Shown: in pieces, positions 49,068 to 57,899 of the stretch
How the letters are laid out: the number at the start of each line of letters is the position of its first letter
How positions within the stretch are numbered: position 1 is the first letter of the stretch
Assembly: GCA_023664705.1 (NCBI GenBank)
Contig: JAMPFE010000008.1
Coordinates: forward strand, 1 to 64,000
DNA length: 64,000 nt
Direction: 5' to 3'
Source: Lachnospiraceae bacterium
Lineage (GTDB): Bacteria > Bacillota > Clostridia > Oscillospirales > Ruminococcaceae
The notes under the pieces: model-generated
Seen by the model: only the letters and a program-made list of their open reading frames with translations
Told to the model about the DNA's origin: nothing
Databases searched by the model: none
Made by a program: the position numbers and the translations under genes

Positions 49068-51248
49068 TTAAATTCGTGTAAAATGCAGCTCGAACGAAGT
49101 ATAGTCGCCCCACGTCCTCGGGAGGAGGCAGCCGCCGTTCATAAGCGCCGCGCCCGCTGCCGTAAAGTCGGTGCCGTCGAGGCGGTATTGCCCGTCGGGG
49201 TCTAAGCCGCGGAGCTTTATGTTGTATTGCAGAGAGGTGGGGACGGTTTTGAAAACCATGCCCTGTACGAGCGCTTCGTCGGCGCTCGCGAACTCCCAAG
49301 CGGCGAAATTCTCCGAGAACGGGTCGGAGAGCCTGTAATAGAGCCCGTTGTGGATTAGGCTGCCGTATTTTTTGAAGCGCCGTATCTGCCCTTTGACGGC
49401 GGCTTTTTCGTTTTCGGAGAGCGTGTTTAAGTCGAGCTCGTAGCCGAAGCTGCCCGCCATCGCGACGGCGGCGCGGCTCTCGAGCGGGGTCACTCTGCCC
49501 GTCTGGTGGTTCGGGACTGCCGAGACGTGCGAGCCGACCGCCGAAACGGGGTAGAAGAAGGACGTGCCGTACTGTATGAGCGTGCGTTCGAAGGCGTCCG
49601 TGTCGTCGCTGCACCATATCTGCGGGGTGTAGTATAACATTCCCGCGTCGAAGCGCCCACCGCCCCCGCTGCAGCCCTCGAACAGGACGTTCGGGAACGC
49701 CGAGGTGAGACGTTCGAGCAGCTCGTACAAGCCGAGAACGTAGCGGTGGGGCATTTCGCCGAGGCGCTCGGGCGGCAGGGTTTTCGTGTACCAATCGGTT
49801 ATGTGGCGGTTGAAATCCCACTTGACGTAGGAGACGTCGGCGCTGTTAAGTATCGCGCTTACGGCGTTGAAGAGGTGGTCGCGGACTTCGGGGTTCGTCA
49901 TGTCGAGGACGAGCTGAAAGCGGCTGCGGATGGGGTTTCGGGAGGGGATCTTTATCGCCCAGTCGGGGTGGGCGCGGTAGAGGTCGCTGTCCTCGGAGAC
50001 CATTTCGGGCTCGAACCAGATGCCGAATTTCATTCCGAGGGACTTTACGCGCTCGGCGAGCTTTCCGAGACCGCCGCGGAGCTTGCTTTCGTTTACCGTC
50101 CAGTCGCCGAGACCCGAGCAGTCGCTGTCGCGCTTGCCGAACCAGCCGTCGTCGAGCACGAGCATATCGACGCCGAGCTCCGCGGCTTGCTTGGCGATAT
50201 TGCAGATCTTTTCCTCGTCGAAGCCGAAGTAGGTGGCTTCCCAGTTGTTGATGAGGACGGGGCGCTCGGCGAGCTTGTATCTGCCGCGGCAGACGTGCTC
50301 GCGTATCGTTTTGTGGAAGTTGTGGGAGAGCCTTTCCAAGCCGTTTGCGCTGAACGAGAGAATGACCTCGGGAGTGACGAAGCCGGCGTTCGGCTTGAGC
50401 TCCCAGCGGAATTGCTCGGGGTTTACGCCCGTTACAAGGCGCGTTTGGTTTATCTCGTCGAGCTGTATTTGCGTTGAAAAGCTGCCGCTGTACATCAGCG
50501 CCGCGCCGATACATTCGCCCGAGGTCTCGGTGCAGTCGGGGGAGCAGAGCAGCACCGTCGGGTTCTGTTGGTGGCTTGACGCGCCGCGCGCGGAGGAGCT
50601 CTCCTGTATGCCGTGGACGAGCTTGGCGCGCTCCGTTACGCGCTCCATTGCGTGCCGCCCGTGAAAATGGACCCACTCCCAATCGCCGCGCGGTAGGTCG
50701 AGGCAAAGGCTCGCGGCGCGCTCGAGGTGAACGGTTTCTTTGCCGTTGTTGGTTATCACGGCGGCTCTGGTTATCACGTCGAGCTTCTCGAAAACGCCGT
50801 ACAGAAGTGTGACGCGGATGCCCGAGGGGGCGTCCTCGAGCGTTATTTCGAGCGTTTCCGCTTCATTTTCGTCCGCGTAGGCGGCGGGCAGCCCCGTGAG
50901 CGAATATTTTCCTTTTTTTACCTCGAAGCCCTTGAAGCGCAGGTCGAGAGCGCGCGTGCCGTCGGGGTGCTCGGCGGACAATGCCCATACGCGGAAATCG
51001 CCGCTGCCCTCGCAGGAATACTCGAGCGGCAGGGTGTTGAGCGAGTAGGTGCGGTCGTTTTCCGCTTCGTAGGGGCTGCCCGAAAAGCTTATCTCGGGGT
51101 ATTGGAGAAGGTACTCCATGTCGCTGCCGACGCGCTTTCCGTACCATAGATGCTTTAACACGCCGAATTTGTCCGCTTTCATCTGATACTCCGTGTTTTC
51201 GGTCAACAGTCCGAAGAAATTGTTTTGTTTGTCCGCGATTATTGCCAT
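49068..51248 (-). CDS. Alpha-galactosidase, GH36
   Basis: The 726-residue enzyme frees alpha-galactose from raffinose-family sugars and galactomannan pieces. The three-domain GH36 layout is clear: an N-terminal beta sandwich, then a barrel with ATYFGFDEEK and LVLDDGWFGKRDSD near 360. The nucleophile Asp lies in YVKWDFNRHITDW near 478, GCSGGGGRFDAGMLYYTPQI near 525-545, and the acid/base Asp in WCSDDTDAFER near 548. There is no signal peptide, so oligosaccharides must be imported first. It is the first gene of the unit with galT. The ribosome site is GGGAGAGTGAT. Confidence 0.95.
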   Translation of the reverse strand: MAIIADKQNNFFGLLTENTEYQMKADKFGVLKHLWYGKRVGSDMEYLLQYPEISFSGSPYEAENDRTYSLNTLPLEYSCEGSGDFRVWALSAEHPDGTRALDLRFKGFEVKKGKYSLTGLPAAYADENEAETLEITLEDAPSGIRVTLLYGVFEKLDVITRAAVITNNGKETVHLERAASLCLDLPRGDWEWVHFHGRHAMERVTERAKLVHGIQESSSARGASSHQQNPTVLLCSPDCTETSGECIGAALMYSGSFSTQIQLDEINQTRLVTGVNPEQFRWELKPNAGFVTPEVILSFSANGLERLSHNFHKTIREHVCRGRYKLAERPVLINNWEATYFGFDEEKICNIAKQAAELGVDMLVLDDGWFGKRDSDCSGLGDWTVNESKLRGGLGKLAERVKSLGMKFGIWFEPEMVSEDSDLYRAHPDWAIKIPSRNPIRSRFQLVLDMTNPEVRDHLFNAVSAILNSADVSYVKWDFNRHITDWYTKTLPPERLGEMPHRYVLGLYELLERLTSAFPNVLFEGCSGGGGRFDAGMLYYTPQIWCSDDTDAFERTLIQYGTSFFYPVSAVGSHVSAVPNHQTGRVTPLESRAAVAMAGSFGYELDLNTLSENEKAAVKGQIRRFKKYGSLIHNGLYYRLSDPFSENFAAWEFASADEALVQGMVFKTVPTSLQYNIKLRGLDPDGQYRLDGTDFTAAGAALMNGGCLLPRTWGDYTSFELHFTRI

Positions 51249-51280
51249 TGTATCACTCTCCCGAAAAATTACTTATTTAT

Positions 51281-51309
51281 ATTATAACACAACGGCTCGG
51301 GTTTGTTAA
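51281..51309 (-). promoter_or_regulatory. Promoter for the alpha-galactosidase-galT operon
   Basis: On the minus strand TTAACA (51309-51304) and TATAAT (51286-51281) are 17 bp apart, 32 bp before the start codon. Confidence 0.75.
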
Positions 51310-51363
51310 TATCGTTATTCGATAATTTCGGGGAAAATTTCCCGATATTGTCATAAAAATTAC

Positions 51364-51392
51364 TTGACATTTTCAAAAATAAGAGATACAAT
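51364..51392 (+). promoter_or_regulatory. Promoter for the PepSY-repeat lipoprotein gene
   Basis: TTGACA (51364-51369) and TACAAT (51387-51392) are 17 bp apart. It is divergent from the alpha-galactosidase promoter in a 190-bp gap. Confidence 0.8.
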
Positions 51393-51437
51393 TTATGTAG
51401 ATAATAGGTTTGAGAGCGGTTCTATCGGGAGGTGCCT

Positions 51438-52961
51438 ATGAAAAAGTTATTGATGATCGCGGCGGGCGCGGCGCTTGCGGCTGCGCTTTCGGGCTGTGCG
51501 GCGGACGGGGCTCCCGCGTCGAAAACGGATGTTTATCCGGCGTCGGCGGGGGGAGATGAGCAGCCGCTGCGCAAGATAACCGTCGAGGAGGCTAAGAGCG
51601 CGGCTCTGAAGCACGCGGGGCTGACGGCGGGGGAGGTCACGTTTACGGAGACGAAGCTCGACAGGGACGGCGGGGTTGACGAGTATGAGATTGAATTTGT
51701 CACCGATACCGTGAAGTATGAGTATGAGATAAAGGCGTTGGACGGGGCGGTTTTGAAGTTTTCCACCGAGAGGATTGGTTCTCCGTCGTCGAGTGTTGCT
51801 GCTGTCGGGAATATTTCCCTTGAAGAGGCTAAGAGCGCGGCTCTGAAACACGCGGGGCTGACGGCGGGGGAGGTCACGTTCACGGAGACGAAGCTCGACA
51901 GAGACGGCGGCGTTGACGAGTATGATATTGAGTTTGTGACGGATACGACAAAGTATGAGTATGAGATAAAGGCGTTGGACGGGGCGGTTTTGAAGTTTTC
52001 CACGGAGAGGATTGGTTCTTCTTCGTCGAGTGTTGCTGTCGGGAATATTTCCCTTGAAGAGGCTAAGAGCGCAGCTTTGAAGCACGCGGGTCTGACGGCG
52101 GGGGAGGTCACGTTTACGGAGACGAAGCTTGACAGAGATGACGGCGTTGACGAGTATGATATTGAGTTCGTTACCGACGCTATTAAATATGAATACGAGA
52201 TAAGGGCGGCGGACGGTTCAGTGCTGAAATTTTCTACCGAGAGGATAGGGTCGTCCGTTTCGTCGGGTGTTGCTGCCGTCGGGAATATTTCCCTTGAGGA
52301 TGCTAAGAGCGCGGCTTTGAAGCACGCGGGGCTGACGGCTGGGGAGGTCACGTTTACGGAGACGAAGCTCGATAGGGACGGCGGGGTTGACGAGTATGAT
52401 ATTGAATTTGTGACCGACGCCATTAAATACGAGTACGAGATAAGGGCGTTGGACGGGGCGGTTTTGAAGTTTTCTACCGAGAGGATAGGGTCGTCTGCTT
52501 CGCAGAGCGCTGCTGCTGTCGGGAATATTTCCCTTGAAGAGGCTAAGAGCGCGGCTCTGAAGCACGCGGGGCTGACGGCGGGAGAGGTTACGTTTACGGA
52601 GACGAAGCTTGACAGGGACGGCGGCGTTGACGAGTATGATATTGAGTTTGTTACCGACGCCATTAAATACGAGTACGAGATAAGGGCGGCGGACGGCGTT
52701 GTGCTGGACTGCTCCGCCGAAACCGTGCGGAGACCCGCGCAGCAGGGCGGCTCCGCGAGGATAACCGAGGCGGAGGCGAAGGATATTGCCGCAAGGCACG
52801 CGGGCTTTACGGCGGGCGGCGTGACGTTCGTCAAGGTCGAGCTCGACTATGACGACGGCAGAGCGGAATACGAGATAGAATTCCGCGCGAACGGGCTGGA
52901 GTACGAGCTGACGATAGACGCGGACAGCGGCGCCGTGCTTGAAATGGAGGTCGACGACTGA
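51438..52961 (+). CDS. Lipoprotein with six tandem PepSY domains
   Basis: The 507-residue protein has a signal peptide with lipobox LSGC near residue 18 and then six PepSY modules of about 75-80 residues. The first five are almost identical, each with EEAKSAALKHAGLTAGEVTF, TETKLDRDGGVDEYEIEFVT and a KYEYEIKALDGAVLKFSTER-like end. Ser/Val spacers with VGNISLEE join them. The sixth (AEAKDIAARHAGFTAGGVTF and on) has diverged. PepSY domains are thought to bind or inhibit peptidases outside the cell. The near identity at DNA level shows recent duplication. The start ATG 51438 follows GGGAGG. Confidence 0.9.
   Translation: MKKLLMIAAGAALAAALSGCAADGAPASKTDVYPASAGGDEQPLRKITVEEAKSAALKHAGLTAGEVTFTETKLDRDGGVDEYEIEFVTDTVKYEYEIKALDGAVLKFSTERIGSPSSSVAAVGNISLEEAKSAALKHAGLTAGEVTFTETKLDRDGGVDEYDIEFVTDTTKYEYEIKALDGAVLKFSTERIGSSSSSVAVGNISLEEAKSAALKHAGLTAGEVTFTETKLDRDDGVDEYDIEFVTDAIKYEYEIRAADGSVLKFSTERIGSSVSSGVAAVGNISLEDAKSAALKHAGLTAGEVTFTETKLDRDGGVDEYDIEFVTDAIKYEYEIRALDGAVLKFSTERIGSSASQSAAAVGNISLEEAKSAALKHAGLTAGEVTFTETKLDRDGGVDEYDIEFVTDAIKYEYEIRAADGVVLDCSAETVRRPAQQGGSARITEAEAKDIAARHAGFTAGGVTFVKVELDYDDGRAEYEIEFRANGLEYELTIDADSGAVLEMEVDD
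51570..52720 (+). repeat. Tandem DNA repeat, five near-identical PepSY units of about 235 bp
   Basis: The units begin near 51570, 51819, 52050, 52293 and 52536 (each at GAGGCTAAGAGCGC or GATGCTAAGAGCGC). They differ at only scattered positions, many synonymous, with small length changes in the Ser/Val spacers. Slippage or recombination between units is expected to change copy number. Confidence 0.85.
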
Positions 52962-52964
52962 GGG

Positions 52965-53717
52965 TCAGTCGGACCTCTTCTGCATTTTCGCCGCGTAATT
53001 TTTCGGTGAGCAGCCGAAGTTTTTCTTGAACACGCGCGAGAAGTACAGCGGCTCGGCAAAGCCGCAGACGTAGGCTATCTGTGAGATGTTCTGCTCGTCG
53101 CCGTTCGTGGAGCAGAGCAGCTTTTCCGCCATTTGCATGCGCAGGCTTACGAGATAGTTGTGCGGGGTCATGCCCATTTCGCTTTTGAAAAGCTTGCGCA
53201 GATAATCGTAGCTGAACGGTATCGTCTTTAAATATGTGTCGAGCTCGTAATCGCAGTCCGTGAAGTTCTGCATTATGTTGCTCTTTATCGCGCCGATGAC
53301 GTTGCGCAGGGGCTTGGTGCTCTGAAACGCTATCACGTAGTTTACGATGAGGTTGCCGAACGCCGCGATGATGAGCTGGCGGTTGTTTATCTTGCTGTTG
53401 AAGTAGTAGAACGCGTCGTTGAAGGCGTTGAGTATGTGCTTGTCGCTGTCGTCGGAGATGACGATGGGCGTTTTGAACGGCAGCGTCGCGTCCGTGATGT
53501 TTATGTGGATATTGGTGAACCCCTGCTCGCTGTTGTTGGTGTGGGGGATAGCGGGGGGGATTATGACGATGTCCCCCTCGGCGTATTTCATGGTGCGGTC
53601 GTCGAACACGAACTCGCCGCCGCCGCCCGTGCAGTAGATAAGCTCCCAATTCTCGTGGGAATGAAGATGCATTGAAAAGGTTATAAGGTTTTTGCCGACA
53701 TAGGTTATGTTGTTCAT
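52965..53717 (-). CDS. AraC-family transcriptional regulator
   Basis: The 250-residue protein has an N-terminal cupin-like sugar-sensing domain (HLHSHENWELIYCTGGGGEF near 18-38, then EGDIVIIPPAIPHT). The C-terminal pair of HTH motifs spans about 150-248, with YDYLRKLFKSEMGMTPHNYL and QIAYVCGFAEPLYFSRVFKK, the AraC signature. It is tail-to-tail with the PepSY gene (stops three bases apart) and precedes the pectin locus, so control of pectin or galacturonate genes is likely. The start ATG 53717 follows AAAGGTG. Confidence 0.93.
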   Translation of the reverse strand: MNNITYVGKNLITFSMHLHSHENWELIYCTGGGGEFVFDDRTMKYAEGDIVIIPPAIPHTNNSEQGFTNIHINITDATLPFKTPIVISDDSDKHILNAFNDAFYYFNSKINNRQLIIAAFGNLIVNYVIAFQSTKPLRNVIGAIKSNIMQNFTDCDYELDTYLKTIPFSYDYLRKLFKSEMGMTPHNYLVSLRMQMAEKLLCSTNGDEQNISQIAYVCGFAEPLYFSRVFKKNFGCSPKNYAAKMQKRSD

Positions 53718-53823
53718 AATTAACACCTTTCATATGTAACTCGGTTTACAGGCTGCCTAACAGTAATATGCCCTAATTATCGGGCGAGGATTTAGACATA
53801 TTTCACAATTTTCTAAAAAACGG

Positions 53824-53852
53824 TTGAAAAAAGCGGAACTATATGATATAAT
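53824..53852 (+). promoter_or_regulatory. Isolated promoter-like pair pointing into the 3' end of the pectinesterase gene
   Basis: TTGAAA (53824-53829) and TATAAT (53847-53852) are 17 bp apart on the plus strand. The only frame downstream on this strand lies antisense to the pectinesterase gene and lacks a ribosome site. Confidence 0.5.
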
Positions 53853-53876
53853 CAAATTACGGTGTAAAGGATTACA

Positions 53877-54788
53877 TCAGCGCCTTGCGAAATATTCCAG
53901 CAGGGCGTCCTTTTCGGCGGCGGTGAGCTCGCGGCTCCAAGGGACTCTGCCCGCGCGGGGAACGCCGTATTCCGAAAAGCGCGCGGTTTTGTCGCGTTCG
54001 GTATCGTTCCACTTGTCGAAGCCCTCGGGCGCTATATGCGCGCCGTAGGAGCAGTCGATAAAGGAGGCTTTTCCGTAGTCGCGCCAAGGTCTCGCGAGGT
54101 ATATAGAGCCGTTTGCGACGCGCTCGTCGCGCGTGAAGCGGCAGCGGTCGAACACGAAGCCCGTCTCCCGATCGGGGGCGTGCGCGGGAGCGGCTGCGTA
54201 GCCGTGACCTCTTACATCGTACAGCGACTTTATCTCGCAGTTTTCAAACAGCGCGTCGGCGCAGCCGAAGATGAAGTCCACGGTGCCGGCGATATAGCAG
54301 TTTTTGTATATCTGGCGCGAATTGCCCTCGGCGCGGAGCTCGTTTTTGAGGAAGCCGTCGTATCTGACGATGAGGTCGGACGGCAGCGGACCGCAGAAAA
54401 CGGTGTCCTGCGTGGAGATGAAGGCGCAGTTTTCCGCATAGAAATCGTCGGCGTATACCGTGAGCGCGACCTCCTGACCCTTTTCCTCGGGCTTGAGCGC
54501 GTCGTTTTCGACGGCGAGGTCTTTGAAGTTGACGTGAGGCGCGAGAACGGCGAGCGTGTAGGTGCGGAAAGTGTTGTATTCCTTGCCGTCGGCGTGAATT
54601 TTCTTGGCGTAGTCGTCGTGGACGATGACCGTTTTGTCCGTACCCGCTCCGACGAGCTCTATGTACGGAACGGATATTTCCGTTTTCTGCCTGTAAACGC
54701 CCTCGGAGAGCAGCACTCTGGTGTGAGGACCCGCGGCGCGGACGGCTTCGGCGATATTCTCGTTTGGAGAGACCGTTATTTCTTTCAC
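53877..54788 (-). CDS. Pectin methylesterase (carbohydrate esterase family 8)
   Basis: This enzyme removes methyl groups from polygalacturonate. The 303-residue beta-helix protein has the CE8 motifs in order: YNTFRTYTLAV near 75-85, STQDTVFCG near 127 (catalytic Asp), GTVDFIFGCADALFENC near 165 (second catalytic Asp) and LARPWRDYGKASFIDC near 230 (Arg/Trp). No signal peptide is seen, so it acts on imported oligogalacturonides. GTG 54788 is chosen because AAAGGAG lies eight bases upstream; the ATG six codons earlier lies before that site. Confidence 0.92.
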   Translation of the reverse strand: MKEITVSPNENIAEAVRAAGPHTRVLLSEGVYRQKTEISVPYIELVGAGTDKTVIVHDDYAKKIHADGKEYNTFRTYTLAVLAPHVNFKDLAVENDALKPEEKGQEVALTVYADDFYAENCAFISTQDTVFCGPLPSDLIVRYDGFLKNELRAEGNSRQIYKNCYIAGTVDFIFGCADALFENCEIKSLYDVRGHGYAAAPAHAPDRETGFVFDRCRFTRDERVANGSIYLARPWRDYGKASFIDCSYGAHIAPEGFDKWNDTERDKTARFSEYGVPRAGRVPWSRELTAAEKDALLEYFARR

Positions 54789-54838
54789 AATTTCTTCTCC
54801 TTTCATGACCGAAAAAGTAATGTTTTCTCCTATTTTTG

Positions 54839-54868
54839 ATTATACTATTTCAGACACCCGTTTTTCAA
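54839..54868 (-). promoter_or_regulatory. Promoter for the pectinesterase gene
   Basis: On the minus strand TTGAAA (54868-54863) and TATAAT (54844-54839) are 18 bp apart. The rest of 54869-55015 is A+T-rich and shows nothing else. Confidence 0.65.
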
Positions 54869-55015
54869 TAAGTTAAGTTAAAGTTTGTGAAAATCAAACA
54901 ATAACGGCACAAAAATTTGTAAAAAATTGTCAAAGCTTGTTGAAAACAGGGACAAAAAAGTTTCAGGCTTGAACTGCTAATGTCCGAAAAGTGCATAAAC
55001 AGTCTTGTATTTGCA

Positions 55016-55045
55016 TTGTACTTTTGGGATTATTTAGGTTACAAT
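55016..55045 (+). promoter_or_regulatory. Likely promoter of the pectin importer operon
   Basis: TTGTAC (55016-55021) and TACAAT (55040-55045) are 18 bp apart. The leader that follows holds three hairpins (55074-55160) before the first gene. Confidence 0.6.
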
Positions 55046-55073
55046 AGTTTGTAGATATACGACAAAAAAACAT

Positions 55074-55160
55074 AACCGTTTGAAAACGGTTTGTGCGGAT
55101 TTGCAATAGGGACGTCCCTATTGCATTTTATACGGTAACTAAAGTTACCGTATAAAATGC
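55074..55160. repeat. Three perfect palindromes in the importer operon leader
   Basis: AACCGTTT-GA-AAACGGTT (55074-55091) comes first, then the full palindrome GCAATAGGGAC/GTCCCTATTGC (55103-55124). Directly joined to it, sharing GC, is GCATTTTATACGGTAACT-AA-AGTTACCGTATAAAATGC (55123-55160, 18-bp perfect stem; written here as two arms). None is followed by a T-run. Confidence 0.75.
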
Positions 55161-55193
55161 AGGTTTGATGATTTTACGAAACAAGGTCTGTTT

Positions 55194-55799
55194 ATGAATA
55201 ATATAAGCTTTAAGCAATACAGGGCGATCGACCTCGGGATAATGGCGGTCATTCTGGCTGTTGTCGAAGCGCTTACGGCAAAGGCGGCGAGCTCGTGGTT
55301 TCCGATGGAGTTTTACGCGCTGTCGCCATCGATAGCCGTTATCTGCATCGTGATGATGCGGTGGGGAGGCTTTGCGGCTTTGCACGCCGTTGTCGGCGGA
55401 GCGGCTTATTGTCTGGCGCTGGGGGCTTCCGCGGAGCAGTTTGCGGTATACTGCGTCGGGAACTGCGCTGCGTTGGTATCGCTCGTGCTTATTAAGGCGC
55501 TCGGCAAGCGGAAGATAAAGGACAGCGCGCTGTTTACCGTGATTTTCACGGTGTTGGCGTTTGTCGGGACGGAGCTCGGGAGAGGGCTGGTGAGCCTGAT
55601 ATTCGGCTCGCCGATAGATTCCGTTCTGAGGTTTTTTGCGACGGACTCGCTTTCGTTGGTGTTTGCGGTGGTGGTCGTGCTGATATCGCGCAGGGTCGAC
55701 GGGCTGTTCGAGGACCAGAGGGATTACCTTATCCGCACGGAGGCGGAGCGCAGGCGCGCGCAGAGCCCCGACAACTTCGGCTCCGATAATTTTGAATGA
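55194..55799 (+). CDS. Membrane protein, ECF S-component-like topology, unknown function
   Basis: The 201-residue protein has about five hydrophobic helices (near residues 13-35, 42-60, 62-85, 90-100 and 110-165) and a charged Arg/Glu tail. The size and Ala/Val-rich helices recall ECF S components, but no family motif is clear. It is the first gene after the operon promoter and precedes the permeases by 50 bp. It is one of five small multi-pass proteins in this importer locus. There is no strong ribosome site before the ATG. Confidence 0.65.
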   Translation: MNNISFKQYRAIDLGIMAVILAVVEALTAKAASSWFPMEFYALSPSIAVICIVMMRWGGFAALHAVVGGAAYCLALGASAEQFAVYCVGNCAALVSLVLIKALGKRKIKDSALFTVIFTVLAFVGTELGRGLVSLIFGSPIDSVLRFFATDSLSLVFAVVVVLISRRVDGLFEDQRDYLIRTEAERRRAQSPDNFGSDNFE

Positions 55800-55849
55800 C
55801 GTAAATTTTATATAGCTCGAAAAAATCATTTTTTAGGAGGTTTCTTAAG

Positions 55850-56896
55850 ATGAGTGTTTCCGATTATTTGATTTTTGATGCGGAAAGCGGCACCTACATC
55901 GAAAATCCGGAACAGGCTGTTCGCGATGATGTTGAAAAGCATCACTGGCTGAACGTCCTGAGAGCCGTGATAAAGGACTGGCGTTTGTACCTTATGCTCG
56001 TCCCGATGCTCGCGGTATTCCTGCTGTGGCGTTACTTGCCGATGTACGAGCTGCTGGGGTGCTTTAAGGTAACGGATAACATAAAGCCCGTTGCCGAGCA
56101 GTATTATTCGGGATTTTCCTATTTTAAGACGCTGTTGGTGGGCACGGGCACGCTTACGACCGAGTTCTGGAGAGCTTTCAGAAATACGTTTCTGCTGAGC
56201 TTTTACGGTCTGTGCTTCGGCTTCCCGATGCCGATAATCATCGCGCTGTTCTTCAACGAGATACGCTCGAACGTTATGCGCAGCATTTACCAAGTAATTA
56301 CATATTTGCCGAAGTTTATGTCGACGGTCGTTATGACCTCGCTGGTTACGATGCTCGTAAAGCAGGGCTCGCTTACCTCGGGCACGGGTATCATTTCGCA
56401 GATGCTGATGCATATCGGCGTTATCAGCGAGCAGACGGCTTACGGCGGTCTTCTGAACGACCCGTCCTTCTTCAGGGCTATCTATCAGATAAGCGGTATC
56501 TGGGAGACGGCGGGCTACGACAGCATCGTGTTCTTCGCGGCTATCATCGCGATCTCGCCTACGAGCTATGAGGCGGCGCAGATAGACGGCGCGGGCAAGC
56601 TGGCGCAGATGAAATACGTCGTTTTGCCGAGTATTTTGTCGACTATCGTTATCATGCTTATCACGAGGATAGGTTCGCTGCTCAACATCGGATACGAGAA
56701 GGTCCTCCTTTTGTACAACACGAATACCTATGTGACCGCGGACGTTGTTTCGACGTTCTCGCAAAGATACGGTATCGAGGGCACGATGAAGGGTCTCGCG
56801 TCCGCCGCCGAGATGATGAACAACGTTATCGGAATGATGCTGGTTATCGGCGCTAATACGATCTCCCGCAAGGCTTCCGATGTATCACTCTACTAA
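55850..56896 (+). CDS. Carbohydrate ABC transporter permease (LplB-type, CUT1)
   Basis: This 348-residue permease has six or more helices. It carries the binding-protein-dependent loop EAAQIDGAGKLAQMKYVVLP near residue 240-260, the EAA motif that contacts the ATPase. A long cytoplasmic N-terminus of about 45 residues precedes the first helix (LYLMLVPMLAVFLLWRYLP). LplB/YtcP permeases import plant oligosaccharides, often from pectin. It is paired with the next gene. AGGAGG precedes the ATG. Confidence 0.92.
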   Translation: MSVSDYLIFDAESGTYIENPEQAVRDDVEKHHWLNVLRAVIKDWRLYLMLVPMLAVFLLWRYLPMYELLGCFKVTDNIKPVAEQYYSGFSYFKTLLVGTGTLTTEFWRAFRNTFLLSFYGLCFGFPMPIIIALFFNEIRSNVMRSIYQVITYLPKFMSTVVMTSLVTMLVKQGSLTSGTGIISQMLMHIGVISEQTAYGGLLNDPSFFRAIYQISGIWETAGYDSIVFFAAIIAISPTSYEAAQIDGAGKLAQMKYVVLPSILSTIVIMLITRIGSLLNIGYEKVLLLYNTNTYVTADVVSTFSQRYGIEGTMKGLASAAEMMNNVIGMMLVIGANTISRKASDVSLY

Positions 56897-56907
56897 AGAG
56901 GTATGCT

Positions 56908-57798
56908 ATGAAAAGACGACTTGAAGTTTCCGAGCTTATTTTCAAGATAATAAGCTATACGCTGCTTACGGTGTTCGCAATCTGCTGTCTGTATCCTTTC
57001 CTGTATACGATCTCGGCTTCGATAAGCGGCAGACACGCCGTTGACTACAACGAGCTCATACTGTTCCCGAAGGAGATACAGTTTGACGCGTTTTCGAGAA
57101 TGTTCAACAACAATATGTTCTGGAACGCCTACACGAACACGCTGTTCCTGACGTTCTACGGAACTATCTGGGAGCTTATCCTTTCGATACTCGGCGCTTA
57201 TGCGCTGTCCAAGAAGAGACTGCTGTTCCGCAAGGGCTTCAACTTCTTCTTAGTGTTCACGATGTGGTTCAGCGCGGGTCTTGTTCCGCAGTATTTGAAC
57301 TACATAGCGACGAAAAAGGTTTTCAACGCCGCGGGCATTATGGACGACAAATGGCTGGTCGTTATCGCGATGGGCATGGCGGCGATGAACATCATCCTGC
57401 TGCGCAACTCGTTTGAGGGCGTGCCGAGTGAGATCGAGGAGGCGGCTATCGTTGACGGAGCGACCGAAATGCAGGTGCTCTGGAGGGTATATCTGCCGAT
57501 GAGCAAGTCCATAATCGCGACGGTGACGCTGTTCTTCGCGATTTCGCGCTGGAACGGATACTTCTGGGCGAGACAAATGATCTCGAACGGCAACGAGCAC
57601 CCGCTGATGGTATATATCCGTCTGAGACTTGAGGAATATACCGACCCTGAGAAGATGTCGGCGTGGAACGAGACGTATTCTTCGGACTCCGTTATCTACG
57701 CACTCATTGTCTGCTCGATAGTGCCCATACTCATTATTTATCCCTTTATCCAGAAATATTTCGCAAAGGGCGTAAATGTCGGCGGCGTAAAGGAATAA
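56908..57798 (+). CDS. Carbohydrate ABC transporter permease (YtcP-type, CUT1)
   Basis: This is the second half of the membrane channel: 296 residues, six helices, with the EAA loop EIEEAAIVDGATEMQVLWRV near residue 172-191 and LPMSKSIIATVTLFFA after it. The N-terminal helix (ISYTLLTVFAICCLYPFLYT) and the long outer loop are typical of YtcP proteins. It follows the first permease by 11 bp and precedes the binding protein by 101 bp, with a small hairpin (GCGGAC/GTCCGC) in between. Confidence 0.92.
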   Translation: MKRRLEVSELIFKIISYTLLTVFAICCLYPFLYTISASISGRHAVDYNELILFPKEIQFDAFSRMFNNNMFWNAYTNTLFLTFYGTIWELILSILGAYALSKKRLLFRKGFNFFLVFTMWFSAGLVPQYLNYIATKKVFNAAGIMDDKWLVVIAMGMAAMNIILLRNSFEGVPSEIEEAAIVDGATEMQVLWRVYLPMSKSIIATVTLFFAISRWNGYFWARQMISNGNEHPLMVYIRLRLEEYTDPEKMSAWNETYSSDSVIYALIVCSIVPILIIYPFIQKYFAKGVNVGGVKE

Positions 57799-57899
57799 TA
57801 TCACACATGATAATCAGCCGCACTCCGCGGTTGATATATAAAAATGTTTAGCGGACATCCCGTCCGCGAAAACACCAATTCCGAAGGAGGAACAACACA

